Below are positions 51,074 to 59,945 of a DNA stretch of 64,000 nt, one piece after another (the first letter of the stretch is position 1; each line of letters opens with the position of its first letter). The translations under genes were made by a program, and so were the position numbers. A model generated the notes under the pieces. That model saw only the letters and a list, made by a program, of their open reading frames with translations, was not told the origin of the DNA and did not search any database. The DNA is from Streptomyces anulatus (lineage in GTDB: Bacteria; Actinomycetota; Actinomycetes; Streptomycetales; Streptomycetaceae): NCBI RefSeq assembly GCF_000721175.1, contig NZ_JOEZ01000021.1, positions 186,001 to 250,000 on the forward strand, read 5' to 3'.

Positions 51074-51230
51074 CGGCCGCGCGGGCACATCGAGACGGAC
51101 CGCAGCGGCGCATGACCGGGTGAGCGGTGAACTCCTGACCGCCCCCGCCCCCTGAGAGGATCTGGTACGTCAGTCCTGACCGACCTGACGGCGAACTCCC
51201 TCCGCGCGACCGAAGGACCACGAAGCCCCG

Positions 51231-51755
51231 ATGACCGACACCACCCCCATACCCGCCGCCGTCGAGGACGACCACCACGGGGACATCCTGGTCGAACTCA
51301 CCGGTGAGCACGGCGAGATGCTCGTCGTGAGCGGCGAGGGCATCCCCCGCGTCGTCCTCACCCGCGCCCCCGGCGCGGAGGTGGACGACCACATCGTCAT
51401 CGGCACCCGCGACCCCCGCCGGCTCACGCTCACCGTGGACGGCCGGGAGGCGACGATCGTGCCCGGGAAGGGGAAGCTCCGCCGCCGCTCCTACCGGGTC
51501 GACGTCCGCTGCGCGGGTGCGTCCTACCGGCTCGTGCCCGACTCGGTCCCGAGCAGCCGGCTGACCCGCGACGGCAGGCACATCGGGGACTTCTCCTCGG
51601 ACGGCGACCGGCGGGTGCTCGCCGAATGGCGGGACGGGGCCACGGTCGAGCCGGCCGACGCGGCGATCGGCTACGCCCTGGCCGCCGCGTTCGGCACCGG
51701 CGGCCAGCCGATGTGGATGATGGCGGTCGACGCGATCAGCGCCGCCCTGCCGTAG
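51231..51755 (+). CDS. Conserved actinobacterial protein of unknown function
   Basis: 174 residues from ATG 51231. It has an acidic N-terminus, a beta-rich middle (HGEMLVVSGEGIPRVVLTRAPG, HIVIGTRDPRRLTLTVDGREATIV, YRVDVRCAGASYRLVPDS) and a C-terminal helix (DAAIGYALAAAFGTGGQPMWMMAVDAISAAL). It has no signal peptide; the C-terminal helix is mildly hydrophobic. I do not recognise the family. It sits between the LuxR-type gene and the dnaK operon and is ended by a very strong terminator. Confidence 0.75.
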   Translation: MTDTTPIPAAVEDDHHGDILVELTGEHGEMLVVSGEGIPRVVLTRAPGAEVDDHIVIGTRDPRRLTLTVDGREATIVPGKGKLRRRSYRVDVRCAGASYRLVPDSVPSSRLTRDGRHIGDFSSDGDRRVLAEWRDGATVEPADAAIGYALAAAFGTGGQPMWMMAVDAISAALP

Positions 51756-51765
51756 GCCGGAGCGA

Positions 51766-51819
51766 TACGCCGACGGGGCCGGGAGAGCGAGTGAACGCTC
51801 TCCCGGCCCCGTCGGCGTA
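51766..51819. terminator. Strong bidirectional terminator next to hspR
   Basis: A perfect 24-bp stem (51766-51789 with 51796-51819; arm starts TACGCCGACGGGGCC) with a 6-base loop closes both the unknown gene and the dnaK operon. Confidence 0.95.
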
Positions 51820-51828
51820 CAAAGGGCC

Positions 51829-52275
51829 CTAAGGCCGCTTCGGCTTCGGCCGCCAGACCACCAGCGCGCCGGTCTGCTGCACGTCCTGGTACGGCACCAG
51901 GTCCCGGCGGTACGAGGCGTGCACCTGGGCCTCCCGCTGCTGCATGGCGACCGCCGCGCCGTCCACCGCCGCCGAGAGCTCGGCGACGCGCTGCTGGAGC
52001 GCGGCCACCTGGTTCTCCAGCTCGATGATCCGCTTGATGCCCGCGAGGTTGATGCCCTCGTCCTGCGACAGCTGCTGCACGGTGCGCAGCAGCTCGATGT
52101 CGCGGGCCGAGTAGCGCCGGCCGCGCCCGGCCGTACGGTCCGGGGAGACCAGGCCGAGACGGTCGTACTGGCGCAGTGTCTGCGGATGGAGGCCCGAGAG
52201 CTGGGCCGCGATCGAGATCACGTACACGGGTGTCTCATCGGTCAGCTGGTACGGATTGCGTCGACGGCCGTCCAT
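51829..52275 (-). CDS. hspR: Heat-shock repressor HspR (MerR family)
   Basis: 148 residues; it starts one base after the dnaJ stop. MerR-type HTH: VYVISIAAQLSGLHPQTLRQYDRLGLVSPDR, TAGRGRRYSARDIELL, followed by a coiled coil (about 65-105, LENQVAALQQRVAELSA). HspR with DnaK as co-repressor binds HAIR sites upstream of dnaK and clpB, both present in this window. Last gene of the operon, which gives feedback control. Confidence 0.97.
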   Translation of the reverse strand: MDGRRRNPYQLTDETPVYVISIAAQLSGLHPQTLRQYDRLGLVSPDRTAGRGRRYSARDIELLRTVQQLSQDEGINLAGIKRIIELENQVAALQQRVAELSAAVDGAAVAMQQREAQVHASYRRDLVPYQDVQQTGALVVWRPKPKRP

Positions 52276-52276
52276 C

Positions 52277-53467
52277 TCAAGCTCCCTTCGCGGCCTGGAA
52301 CAGTTCCGCCCGCGGGTCCTCGTCCGCGGTCGCCTTCCGGTAGGCCTCCAGGGCGTCCCTGGCCTCCTGGCCCAGGTCCCTGGGGACCGCGACCTCCACG
52401 GTGACCAACAGGTCGCCGCGGGTGCCGTCCTTGCGCACCGCGCCCTTGCCCCGGGCGCGCATCGTACGCCCGTTGGGGGTGCCGGCGGGAAGCTTCAGGG
52501 TGACAGGGGGTCCCCCGAGGGTGGGTACCTTCACCTCGCCGCCGAGCGTCGCCTCCGGGTAGGTGACGGGCACGGTGACGGTGAGGTTGTCGCCCTTGCG
52601 GCCGAAGACCGGGTGGGCGCCGACGTGGACGACGACGTACAGGTCGCCGGCCGGACCGCCGCGTTCGCCCGCGCCGCCCTTGCCGCGCAGCCGGATCCGC
52701 TGGCCGTCGGAGACGCCCGCCGGGATCCTCACCTGCATGGTGCGCGCCGACTTCGCCCGGCCGCTGCCCTTGCAGACGTCGCAGGGGTCCTGAGCGATGA
52801 GGCCCCGGCCCTTGCAGTCCACACAGGGGTCGGTGAGCGAGAAGCCGCCGCCGCTGCCGCGCGAGACCTGGCCGGTGCCGACACAGGTCGGGCAGACCCT
52901 GGGGGTGCCGTTCTTGTCGCCGGTGCCGGAACACGCCTTGCAGGGCGCCTGGCTGGACATCCGCAGCGGGACCGTGGCCCCGTCGACCGCCTCGGTGAAG
53001 CTGAGCGTCACCTCGGACTCGATGTCCTGGCCGCGCTTCGGCTGGACGCGGGTGCCCGCGCCGCCGCGGTTGAACAGCCCGCCGAAGACGTCGCCGAGAC
53101 CGCCCCCGCCGCCGAAGCCGCCGCCCGCACCGCCCTGTCCGCCGCCCGGGGCTCCCCCGCCGAAGAGGTCGCCCAGGTCGAAGTTGAAGTTGCCGCCCGC
53201 ACCACCGGGGCCGGGCCGGAAGCCGCCGTTGCCGAATAGGGCGCGCGCCTCGTCGTACTCCTTGCGCTTCTTGGGGTCACCGAGGACGTCGTTCGCCTCG
53301 GAGATCTCCTTGAAGCGCTCCTCCGCCTTGACGTCACCCTTGTTGGCGTCCGGGTGGAACTCTCGGGCGAGCTTCCGGTACGCCTTCTTGACCTCGGCGT
53401 CGGTGGCGTCCTTGGGGACGCCGAGGACCTTGTAGTAGTCCTTCTCGACGAAGTCCTTCGTGCTCAT
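52277..53467 (-). CDS. dnaJ: Co-chaperone DnaJ
   Basis: 396 residues from ATG 53467. J domain with HPD (EFHPDANKGD), Gly/Phe-rich segment (about 80-135), four zinc motifs CKACSGTG, CPTCVGTG, CVDCKGRG, CDVCKGSG, and the C-terminal substrate domains (TVPVTYPEATLGGEVKVPTLGG). It stimulates DnaK ATPase and delivers clients. Third gene of the dnaK operon. Confidence 0.98.
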   Translation of the reverse strand: MSTKDFVEKDYYKVLGVPKDATDAEVKKAYRKLAREFHPDANKGDVKAEERFKEISEANDVLGDPKKRKEYDEARALFGNGGFRPGPGGAGGNFNFDLGDLFGGGAPGGGQGGAGGGFGGGGGLGDVFGGLFNRGGAGTRVQPKRGQDIESEVTLSFTEAVDGATVPLRMSSQAPCKACSGTGDKNGTPRVCPTCVGTGQVSRGSGGGFSLTDPCVDCKGRGLIAQDPCDVCKGSGRAKSARTMQVRIPAGVSDGQRIRLRGKGGAGERGGPAGDLYVVVHVGAHPVFGRKGDNLTVTVPVTYPEATLGGEVKVPTLGGPPVTLKLPAGTPNGRTMRARGKGAVRKDGTRGDLLVTVEVAVPRDLGQEARDALEAYRKATADEDPRAELFQAAKGA

Positions 53468-53499
53468 CGACGTCCCTCCTTCCGGACGATCGGCCGAGC

Positions 53500-53519
53500 G
53501 GCCGGCCCGTGGGCCGGCC
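53500..53519 (-). other. GC hairpin between grpE and dnaJ
   Basis: GGCCGGCCC (53500-53508) and GGGCCGGCC (53511-53519) are perfect arms with a 2-base loop inside the 96-base grpE-dnaJ gap. It may slow or partly end transcription, or stabilise the upstream mRNA. Confidence 0.5.
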
Positions 53520-53563
53520 GCCGGGCCGGTCGGTGTGCACCGTGGTGATCAGACGCGTTGCCG

Positions 53564-54214
53564 TCAGACCTCCTCGGTGCCACCGCTCTCCTCGTCGTCG
53601 GTCTTCTCTTCCTTGGCCGCGGTGGGCGTGGCGCCCGGCTGCGGCTCGGCGACGGCCACCCGCGCGGGGCGGATGGTGCGCTCGCCGATGCGATACCCCG
53701 GCTGCAGGATCGCCACGCAGGTCGTCTCGGTGACGTCCGGCGCGTAGCTGTGCATCAGGGCCTCGTGGATCGTCGGGTCGAAGGGCTCGCCCTCCTTGCC
53801 GAACTGCTGGAGGCCCAGCTTCGCGACGGTGGTCTCCAGCGATTCCGCGACCGACTTGAAGCCGCCGACCAGCTCGCCGTGTTCCCGCGCGCGGCCGACG
53901 TCGTCGAGCACGGGCAGGAGCTCGGACAGGAGGTTCGCGACGGCGATCTCCTTCACCGTGACCCGGTCCCGCTCGACGCGGCGACGGTAGTTCTGGTACT
54001 CGGCCTGGAGCCGCTGGAGGTCCGCGGTGCGCTCACCGAGCGCGGTGCGTACCTGGTCCAGCTGTGCGGTCAGACCGACGGTCGGGTCGGTGTCCCCGGC
54101 CGGGGCCGCCGCCTCCTCCTCGGAGGGTTCGGCAGCCTTCGGCTCGGCGTCATCAGGGGTGGCGCCGGAGGGGACGTCGGGCTTCTCCTCGAAGCCCGGA
54201 GTCTCCTCGGTCAC
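53564..54214 (-). CDS. grpE: Nucleotide exchange factor GrpE
   Basis: 216 residues; the start overlaps the dnaK stop (ATGA-type). An acidic N-terminal region (about 1-60), a long coiled coil ([32 protein letters not shown]) and the beta domain ([37 protein letters not shown]) are typical. It releases ADP from DnaK. Confidence 0.97.
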   Translation of the reverse strand: MTEETPGFEEKPDVPSGATPDDAEPKAAEPSEEEAAAPAGDTDPTVGLTAQLDQVRTALGERTADLQRLQAEYQNYRRRVERDRVTVKEIAVANLLSELLPVLDDVGRAREHGELVGGFKSVAESLETTVAKLGLQQFGKEGEPFDPTIHEALMHSYAPDVTETTCVAILQPGYRIGERTIRPARVAVAEPQPGATPTAAKEEKTDDEESGGTEEV

Positions 54215-56064
54215 GCCGCACCGCCCTTGGTGTCCTTCTCGTCGTCCACGATCTCGGCGTCGACGACGTCGTCGTCGGCCTTGTTCTGGGCGCCGCCCGG
54301 GGCCTCGGCGCCGGGGGTCGCACCCTCGGCCTGGGCGTTGGCGTACATCGCCTGGCCCAGCTTCTGGGAGACGGCCGCGACCTTCTCGGTGGCCGTACGG
54401 ATCTCGGCGGAGTCCTCGCCCTTGAGCTTCTCCTTCAGCTCGCCGACAGCGGTCTCCACCTCCGTCTTCACGTCCGCGGGGACCTTGTCCTCGTTGTCCT
54501 TGAGGAACTTCTCCGTCTGGTAGACGAGCTGCTCGCCCTGGTTGCGCGACTCGGCGGCCTCGCGGCGGGCGTGGTCCTCCTCCGCGTACTTCTCGGCCTC
54601 TTCGCGCATCCGGTTGACCTCGTCCTTCGGCAGCGAGGAGCCGCCGGTGACGGTCATCTTCTGCTCCTTGCCGGTGCCGAGGTCCTTGGCGGCGACGTGC
54701 ATGATGCCGTTGGCGTCGATGTCGAAGGCGACCTCGATCTGCGGCACACCGCGCGGGGCCGGCGGCAGACCGGTCAGCTCGAACATCCCGAGCTTCTTGT
54801 TGTACGCCGCGATCTCGCGCTCGCCCTGGTAGACCTGGATCTGCACGGACGGCTGGTTGTCCTCGGCCGTCGTGAAGATCTCGGAGCGCTTGGTCGGGAT
54901 CGTGGTGTTGCGCTCGATGAGCTTGGTCATGATCCCTCCCTTGGTCTCGATGCCGAGGGACAGCGGAGTGACGTCGAGGAGCAGGACGTCCTTGACCTCG
55001 CCCTTGAGGACACCGGCCTGGAGCGAGGCGCCGATGGCGACGACCTCGTCCGGGTTCACACCCTTGTTGGCCTCCTGGCCGCCGGTCAGCTCCTTGACGA
55101 GCTCGGCGACAGCGGGCATACGGGTGGAGCCACCGACGAGAACGACGTGGTCGATCTCGGAGAGCTGGATGCCCGCGTCCTTGATGACGTTGTGGAACGG
55201 GGTCTTGCAGCGGTCCAGGAGGTCCGAGGTCAGCTGCTGGAACTGCGAGCGCGTGAGCTTCTCGTCCAGGTGCAGCGGGCCCTCGGCGGACGCCGTGATG
55301 TAGGGCAGGTTGATCGTGGTCTCGGTCGAGGACGAGAGCTCGATCTTCGCCTTCTCCGCGGCCTCGCGGAGACGCTGGAGAGCCATCTTGTCCTTGGACA
55401 GGTCCACGCCGTGCCCGTTGGCGAACTGCTTCACCAGGTAGTCGACGACGCGCTGGTCCCAGTCGTCACCACCGAGGTGGTTGTCACCGTTGGTGGCCTT
55501 CACCTCGACGACACCGTCGCCGATCTCCAGGAGGGACACGTCGAAGGTGCCGCCACCGAGGTCGAAGACGAGGATCGTCTGGTCGTCCTTGTCGAGGCCG
55601 TACGCCAGTGCGGCGGCGGTCGGCTCGTTGACGATGCGCAGGACGTTGAGGCCCGCGATCTCACCGGCCTCCTTCGTCGCCTGACGCTCGGAGTCGTTGA
55701 AGTACGCCGGGACGGTGATGACCGCGTCGGTCACCTTCTCGCCCAGGTAGGACTCGGCGTCACGCTTCAGCTTCTGCAGGATGAAGGCGCTCATCTGCTG
55801 CGGGTTGAAGCTCTTGCCGTCCAGGTCGATCTTCCAGTCAGTGCCCATGTGGCGCTTGACGGAGCGGATGGTCCTGTCGACGTTGGTGACCGCCTGGCGC
55901 TTCGCGACCTCGCCGACGAGCACCTCGCCGTTCTTGGCGAAGGCGACGACGGACGGCGTGGTCCTGGCGCCTTCGGCGTTGGTGATGACGGTGGGCTCGC
56001 CGCCTTCGAGAACGCTGACGACGGAGTTAGTCGTGCCCAGGTCGATGCCGACCGCACGTGCCAT
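54211..56064 (-). CDS. dnaK: Hsp70 chaperone DnaK
   Basis: 617 residues from ATG 56064. ATPase blocks: [74 protein letters not shown]; the substrate domain follows [14 protein letters not shown], and a helical lid ends in an Asp/Glu-rich tail ([14 protein letters not shown]). First gene of dnaK-grpE-dnaJ-hspR, with two HAIR sites upstream. Confidence 0.99.
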   Translation of the reverse strand: MARAVGIDLGTTNSVVSVLEGGEPTVITNAEGARTTPSVVAFAKNGEVLVGEVAKRQAVTNVDRTIRSVKRHMGTDWKIDLDGKSFNPQQMSAFILQKLKRDAESYLGEKVTDAVITVPAYFNDSERQATKEAGEIAGLNVLRIVNEPTAAALAYGLDKDDQTILVFDLGGGTFDVSLLEIGDGVVEVKATNGDNHLGGDDWDQRVVDYLVKQFANGHGVDLSKDKMALQRLREAAEKAKIELSSSTETTINLPYITASAEGPLHLDEKLTRSQFQQLTSDLLDRCKTPFHNVIKDAGIQLSEIDHVVLVGGSTRMPAVAELVKELTGGQEANKGVNPDEVVAIGASLQAGVLKGEVKDVLLLDVTPLSLGIETKGGIMTKLIERNTTIPTKRSEIFTTAEDNQPSVQIQVYQGEREIAAYNKKLGMFELTGLPPAPRGVPQIEVAFDIDANGIMHVAAKDLGTGKEQKMTVTGGSSLPKDEVNRMREEAEKYAEEDHARREAAESRNQGEQLVYQTEKFLKDNEDKVPADVKTEVETAVGELKEKLKGEDSAEIRTATEKVAAVSQKLGQAMYANAQAEGATPGAEAPGGAQNKADDDVVDAEIVDDEKDTKGGAA

Positions 56065-56085
56065 TTCAATTCCTCCAACTGACTA

Positions 56086-56106
56086 CTTGAGTGGATCTGA
56101 CTCAAG
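56086..56106. promoter_or_regulatory. Perfect HAIR operator (HspR site) upstream of dnaK
   Basis: CTTGAGT (56086-56092), 7 bases, ACTCAAG (56100-56106): exact HAIR consensus, 22 bases upstream of the dnaK start. Confidence 0.96.
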
Positions 56107-56137
56107 AATGCACGACGCCCGTCCAGGAGTCAACAGA

Positions 56138-56158
56138 CCTGAGTCTCTTACGCTCAAC
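56138..56158. promoter_or_regulatory. Second, imperfect HAIR-like site upstream of dnaK
   Basis: CCTGAGT-N7-GCTCAAC keeps the spacing and the TGAGT/CTCAA cores with a change in each outer base. The rest of the gap to 56378 shows no gene. Confidence 0.65.
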
Positions 56159-56378
56159 TTAAGTGCTCACATAGCGCACACCCGACCCTCGCCGGGCCGC
56201 CCTCGTCACCCCACCACCACACCCGCGCACGCCACACCCCTCGCGCACCGCCCACCCCACCGTCTCACCGTGGGATCGTTCTGTCACAAAATGCCGTGAG
56301 ACAGTCACAATCGTCATCGACCGGCAGGTTTCACCGTGGATCGTCACACCACCGAACCTCGAACCCCGGGCGGGCGCG

Positions 56379-57305
56379 ATGCAGAACGCGAGGAAGCCGC
56401 GCGTACGGCGGAAGAACCGGAAGAGCTCGAAGCACTCGAAGAGCCAGAAGGGCCGGAAGAGCCTCAAGAACCAGCAGAAGAACCACGAGAACCGGCAAGC
56501 CCAGCAGCCTCGACCGACCCCGCCGCCCCAGCGACGCCTGGAGCCGTACGAGGCGAAGCCGCCCGTGCCGGAACCGGGCAGCCCGAAGCCGTACGCGCCG
56601 AAGCCCTACGCGCCGGAACCGAGCAGCCCGCCCCCGTACCCGTACAGAACGGTGACCGGAACGGCCAGGAGTCACTTCCCCTCGCGCCCCGCGGCGCGTC
56701 TGGCCGGCCTCACCGACCGGGCCGGGTGGCTGGCGGACCGCTTCACCCCGCGCACGACGGCCGAACGGGCCCTGGACCTGATCCTCGGCCTCGCCCTGCT
56801 GATCCTGACCGCGCCCGCCGTCGCCGTGGCGGCCCTCGCCCTGGCCGCGCGGCGCACCCCGGGCGGCGCCTGGGACCGCCGGCCCAGGACCGGCCTGGGC
56901 GGCCGGGTCTTCGAACTGCGGACCCTGCGCACCCGGAGCTTCCGCCTGGACGTACTCTCCCGGCTCCCCCATGTCGTACGGGGCGAACTCGCGCTCGTCG
57001 GCCCCGCCCCCCTGCCCCCGGGCGACCCGCGCGCCGCGGGGCCGGGGGCCCGGAAGTGGCGGCAGGAGATGCGGCCGGGCCTGACCGGGCTGGCGCAGGT
57101 GCGCGCCCGCTCCGGCATGCCGTGGGACGACCCCGCCCTGCTGGACCAGCACTACGCAGAGCACCATGGAGTGGTGCTCAACCTGGCGATCCTCGCCGAA
57201 GCCGCACGCGATCCTCTGCGGACGCGGCTCCGGAAGGCCCGTCGCACGAAGGCACGCCTGAGCGACGCAGATCACCGACGACCCGGCTACAGCGCGGTGG
57301 AATAA
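56379..57305 (+). CDS. Divergent bacterial sugar transferase (WcaJ/polyprenyl-phosphate type) with Lys-rich N-terminus
   Basis: 308 residues from ATG 56379; the ribosome site is weak. Residues 1-45 are strongly basic (KPRVRRKNRKSSKHSKSQKG), 46-90 Pro-rich with repeated PKPYAP. The C-terminal part follows sugar-1-phosphate transferases: AERALDLILGLALLILTAPAV (reentrant membrane helix), LRTLRTRSFRLDVLSRLPHVVRGELALVGPAP, KWRQEMRPGLTGLAQVRARSG and LDQHYAEHHGVVLNLAIL. Conserved LDELPQ and GPRP read LDVLSR and GPAP, and the KFRTM block is shortened, so activity is uncertain. Third-base G/C supports this frame over an acidic overlapping one. Confidence 0.75.
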   Translation: MQNARKPRVRRKNRKSSKHSKSQKGRKSLKNQQKNHENRQAQQPRPTPPPQRRLEPYEAKPPVPEPGSPKPYAPKPYAPEPSSPPPYPYRTVTGTARSHFPSRPAARLAGLTDRAGWLADRFTPRTTAERALDLILGLALLILTAPAVAVAALALAARRTPGGAWDRRPRTGLGGRVFELRTLRTRSFRLDVLSRLPHVVRGELALVGPAPLPPGDPRAAGPGARKWRQEMRPGLTGLAQVRARSGMPWDDPALLDQHYAEHHGVVLNLAILAEAARDPLRTRLRKARRTKARLSDADHRRPGYSAVE

Positions 57306-57333
57306 GTGGATAGTGTCAGCACAGACTAATTAA

Positions 57334-57362
57334 GTTACTGCTTAGTAGTGGTGGGCAGTAAC
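57334..57362. promoter_or_regulatory. Dyad upstream of the iron-sulfur oxidoreductase gene
   Basis: GTTACTGC (57334-57341) and GCAGTAAC (57355-57362) are perfect arms with a 13-base centre in an AT-rich promoter gap, about 40 bases before ATG 57401. A TetR-type operator is plausible given the fatty-acid link of EtfD-like proteins. Confidence 0.5.
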
Positions 57363-57400
57363 AACTGGATCCCGCTCTCGCAGGCCCGAGGAGCCCCGAA

Positions 57401-59668
57401 ATGCAACTCGCCGCGATCATTGTGTCGCTGGTGCTGACGGTCGTCGGCGTTGCGCTCATCACCCGAGCCGTCGCGCAGATCTACCGCTTCGTCCGTCTGG
57501 GACAGCCGGTACCAGCAGGCAGCCGCACCAACGACCCCAAGCAGCGGACGATCACCCTGGTCAAGGAGTTCCTCGGCCACACCCGGATGAACCGGTGGAA
57601 GATCGTCGGCTTCGCCCACTGGTTCGTCGCCATCGGCTTCCTGACGCTGCCGCCGACACTGCTCCAGGCGTACGGACAGCTCTTCCAGGCGGACTGGGTG
57701 CTGCCGATCATCGGCGGCTTCCTGCCGTTCGAGATGTACATCGAGTTCATCGGCCTGATGACGGTCGTCGGTATCGTGGCCCTGATGGTGATCCGGCTGC
57801 TGAACCTGCCCTCCCGGGCCGGTCGCAAGTCGCGCTTCGCGGGCTCGAAGGCCTGGCAGGCGTACTTCGTCGAGTACATCATCCTGACCATCGGCCTCGC
57901 GATCCTGGTGCTGCGCGGGCTTGAAGGCGCGATCCACCACGTCGAAAGCTACGACGCCGCCTACTTCGTGTCCTACCCGCTGGTCCTCGCCTTCAAGGGG
58001 CTGAGCGTCGGCACCCTCCAGACGCTCATCTACTTCACCGCGATGATCAAGATCGGCACCTCGCTGATCTGGATGATCACGGTCTCGCTCAACACCAACA
58101 TGGGTGTCGCCTGGCACCGCTTCCTCGGCTTCCCGAACATCTGGTTCAAGCGGAACGCCGACGGCGACGTCGCGCTCGGCGCGCTGCTGCCGATGACGTC
58201 GGGCGGCAAGGAGATCGACTTCGAGGACCCGGGCGAGGACGACACCTTCGGTGTCTCCCAGGTCGAGCAGTTCTCCTGGAAGGGCATCCTCGACTTCTCC
58301 ACCTGCACCGAGTGCGGCCGCTGCCAGTCGCAGTGCCCCGCCTGGAACACCGGCAAGCCGCTCTCGCCGAAGCTCCTGATCATGTCCCTGCGCGACCACG
58401 CGCACGCCAAGGCCCCCTACCTCCTGGCCGGCGGCGGCAAGGACATGGAGGGCAACGAGAAGGCCACCGAGGAGCAGCTCAAGGACGTTCCCGCGGCCGC
58501 CCTCGCCGAGGCCGAGCGCCCGCTGATCGGGACCGCCGAGGAGAACGGCGTCATCGACCCGGACGTGCTCTGGTCCTGCACCACCTGTGGTGCGTGCGTC
58601 GAGCAGTGCCCGGTCGACATCGAGCACATCGACCACATCGTCGACATGCGCCGCTACCAGGTGATGATCGAGTCCGCGTTCCCGTCCGAGGCGGGCACGA
58701 TGCTCAAGAACCTGGAGAAGAAGGGCAACCCCTGGGGGCTGGCCAAGAAGGCCCGCGTCGAGTGGACCAAGGAGGTCGACTTCGAGGTCCCGATCGTCGG
58801 GAAGGACGTCGAGGACCTCACCGAGGTCGACTACCTGTACTGGGTCGGCTGCGCGGGCGCCCTGGAGGACCGGGCCAAGAAGACCACCAAGGCCTTCGCG
58901 GAGCTGCTGCACATCGCGGGCGTCAAGTTCGCGATCATGGGCGGCGACGAGAAGTGCACCGGTGACTCCGCCCGCCGCCTGGGCAACGAGCCGCTGTTCC
59001 AGCAGCTCGGCCAGGAGAACGTGGCCATGCTGAACATGGCGTACGGCGAGGACGACGAGGACACGGCGACGAAGAAGCCCAAGTCGTCGAAGAAGATCGT
59101 CGCGACCTGCCCGCACTGCTTCAACACGATCGCGAACGAGTACCCGCAGCTCGGCGGCGAGTACGAGGTCATCCACCACACGCAGCTGCTCCAGCACCTC
59201 ATCGACGAGGGCAAGCTGATCCCGGTGACCCCGGTCGAGGGCCTGATCACGTACCACGACCCCTGCTACCTGGGCCGTCACAACAAGATCTACACCCCGC
59301 CGCGCGAGATCATCGCGAAGGTCCCGGGCCTGCGGAACGAGGAGATGCACCGCCACAAGGAGCGCGGCTTCTGCTGCGGCGCCGGTGGTGCCAGGATGTG
59401 GATGGAGGAGCGGATCGGCAAGCGCGTCAACAACGAGCGCGTCGACGAAGCCCTCGCCCTCAACCCGGACATCGTCTCCACCGCCTGCCCGTTCTGCCTC
59501 GTCATGCTGACCGACTCGGTCAACGGCAAGAAGAACGACGGCCAGGCCAAGGAGTCCATCCAGGTCGTGGACGTCTCGCAGCTCCTCCTGGAGTCGGTGA
59601 AGACCCCGGCGGACCCGGCGGGCGAGTCGGAGCAGGTGGACGCACCGGAGCCCGAACCGGCAAAGTGA
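57401..59668 (+). CDS. EtfD/HdrD-like membrane iron-sulfur oxidoreductase
   Basis: 755 residues from ATG 57401. N-terminal five or so helices (about 1-235) carry membrane His residues (heme b type). Two [4Fe-4S] motifs follow: CTECGRCQSQCPAW and CTTCGACVEQCPVD. The C-terminal half has two CCG-type domains (CPHCFNTIANEYPQLGG with HDPCYLGRHN; GFCCGAGGARMWMEE and CPFCLVMLTD), as in HdrD/GlpC. The layout equals mycobacterial EtfD, which passes electrons from EtfBA (fatty-acid oxidation) to menaquinone. No etf genes are adjacent. Function inferred from architecture. Confidence 0.9.
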   Translation: MQLAAIIVSLVLTVVGVALITRAVAQIYRFVRLGQPVPAGSRTNDPKQRTITLVKEFLGHTRMNRWKIVGFAHWFVAIGFLTLPPTLLQAYGQLFQADWVLPIIGGFLPFEMYIEFIGLMTVVGIVALMVIRLLNLPSRAGRKSRFAGSKAWQAYFVEYIILTIGLAILVLRGLEGAIHHVESYDAAYFVSYPLVLAFKGLSVGTLQTLIYFTAMIKIGTSLIWMITVSLNTNMGVAWHRFLGFPNIWFKRNADGDVALGALLPMTSGGKEIDFEDPGEDDTFGVSQVEQFSWKGILDFSTCTECGRCQSQCPAWNTGKPLSPKLLIMSLRDHAHAKAPYLLAGGGKDMEGNEKATEEQLKDVPAAALAEAERPLIGTAEENGVIDPDVLWSCTTCGACVEQCPVDIEHIDHIVDMRRYQVMIESAFPSEAGTMLKNLEKKGNPWGLAKKARVEWTKEVDFEVPIVGKDVEDLTEVDYLYWVGCAGALEDRAKKTTKAFAELLHIAGVKFAIMGGDEKCTGDSARRLGNEPLFQQLGQENVAMLNMAYGEDDEDTATKKPKSSKKIVATCPHCFNTIANEYPQLGGEYEVIHHTQLLQHLIDEGKLIPVTPVEGLITYHDPCYLGRHNKIYTPPREIIAKVPGLRNEEMHRHKERGFCCGAGGARMWMEERIGKRVNNERVDEALALNPDIVSTACPFCLVMLTDSVNGKKNDGQAKESIQVVDVSQLLLESVKTPADPAGESEQVDAPEPEPAK

Positions 59669-59689
59669 CGTAACGCGTCAACACGACGA

Positions 59690-59728
59690 GCGGCCGGACC
59701 TGCCTCGAGGGCGGGACCGGCCGCTTTT
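59690..59728 (+). terminator. Terminator of the iron-sulfur oxidoreductase gene
   Basis: GCGGCCGG (59690-59697) and CCGGCCGC (59717-59724) followed by TTTT, 22 bases past the stop. Confidence 0.8.
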
Positions 59729-59945
59729 CCGTGCCCGGGCCGCCGCGTCGCGTGCCGTACGGAAAGTGACGACCGCCGCATGTGAACTCGGGCATGTACG
59801 CGACGACGTATCTGGAGCATCATGTGCCCCGGAGAAACCCGATACGGGTCAGGAACCACGCACCGGCGGACGACGACGGACACCGGCAGACCCCTGCAGA
59901 ACCCGACAGACCTGACAGACCCGAACGAGCGACGAACGAGGCCCC

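Noticed and set aside
56336..56690. Acidic Glu-rich frame from GTG 56336 as N-terminus of the sugar transferase
   Set aside because: Third-position G/C is lower than in the basic frame from 56379, and it is out of frame with the transferase domain.
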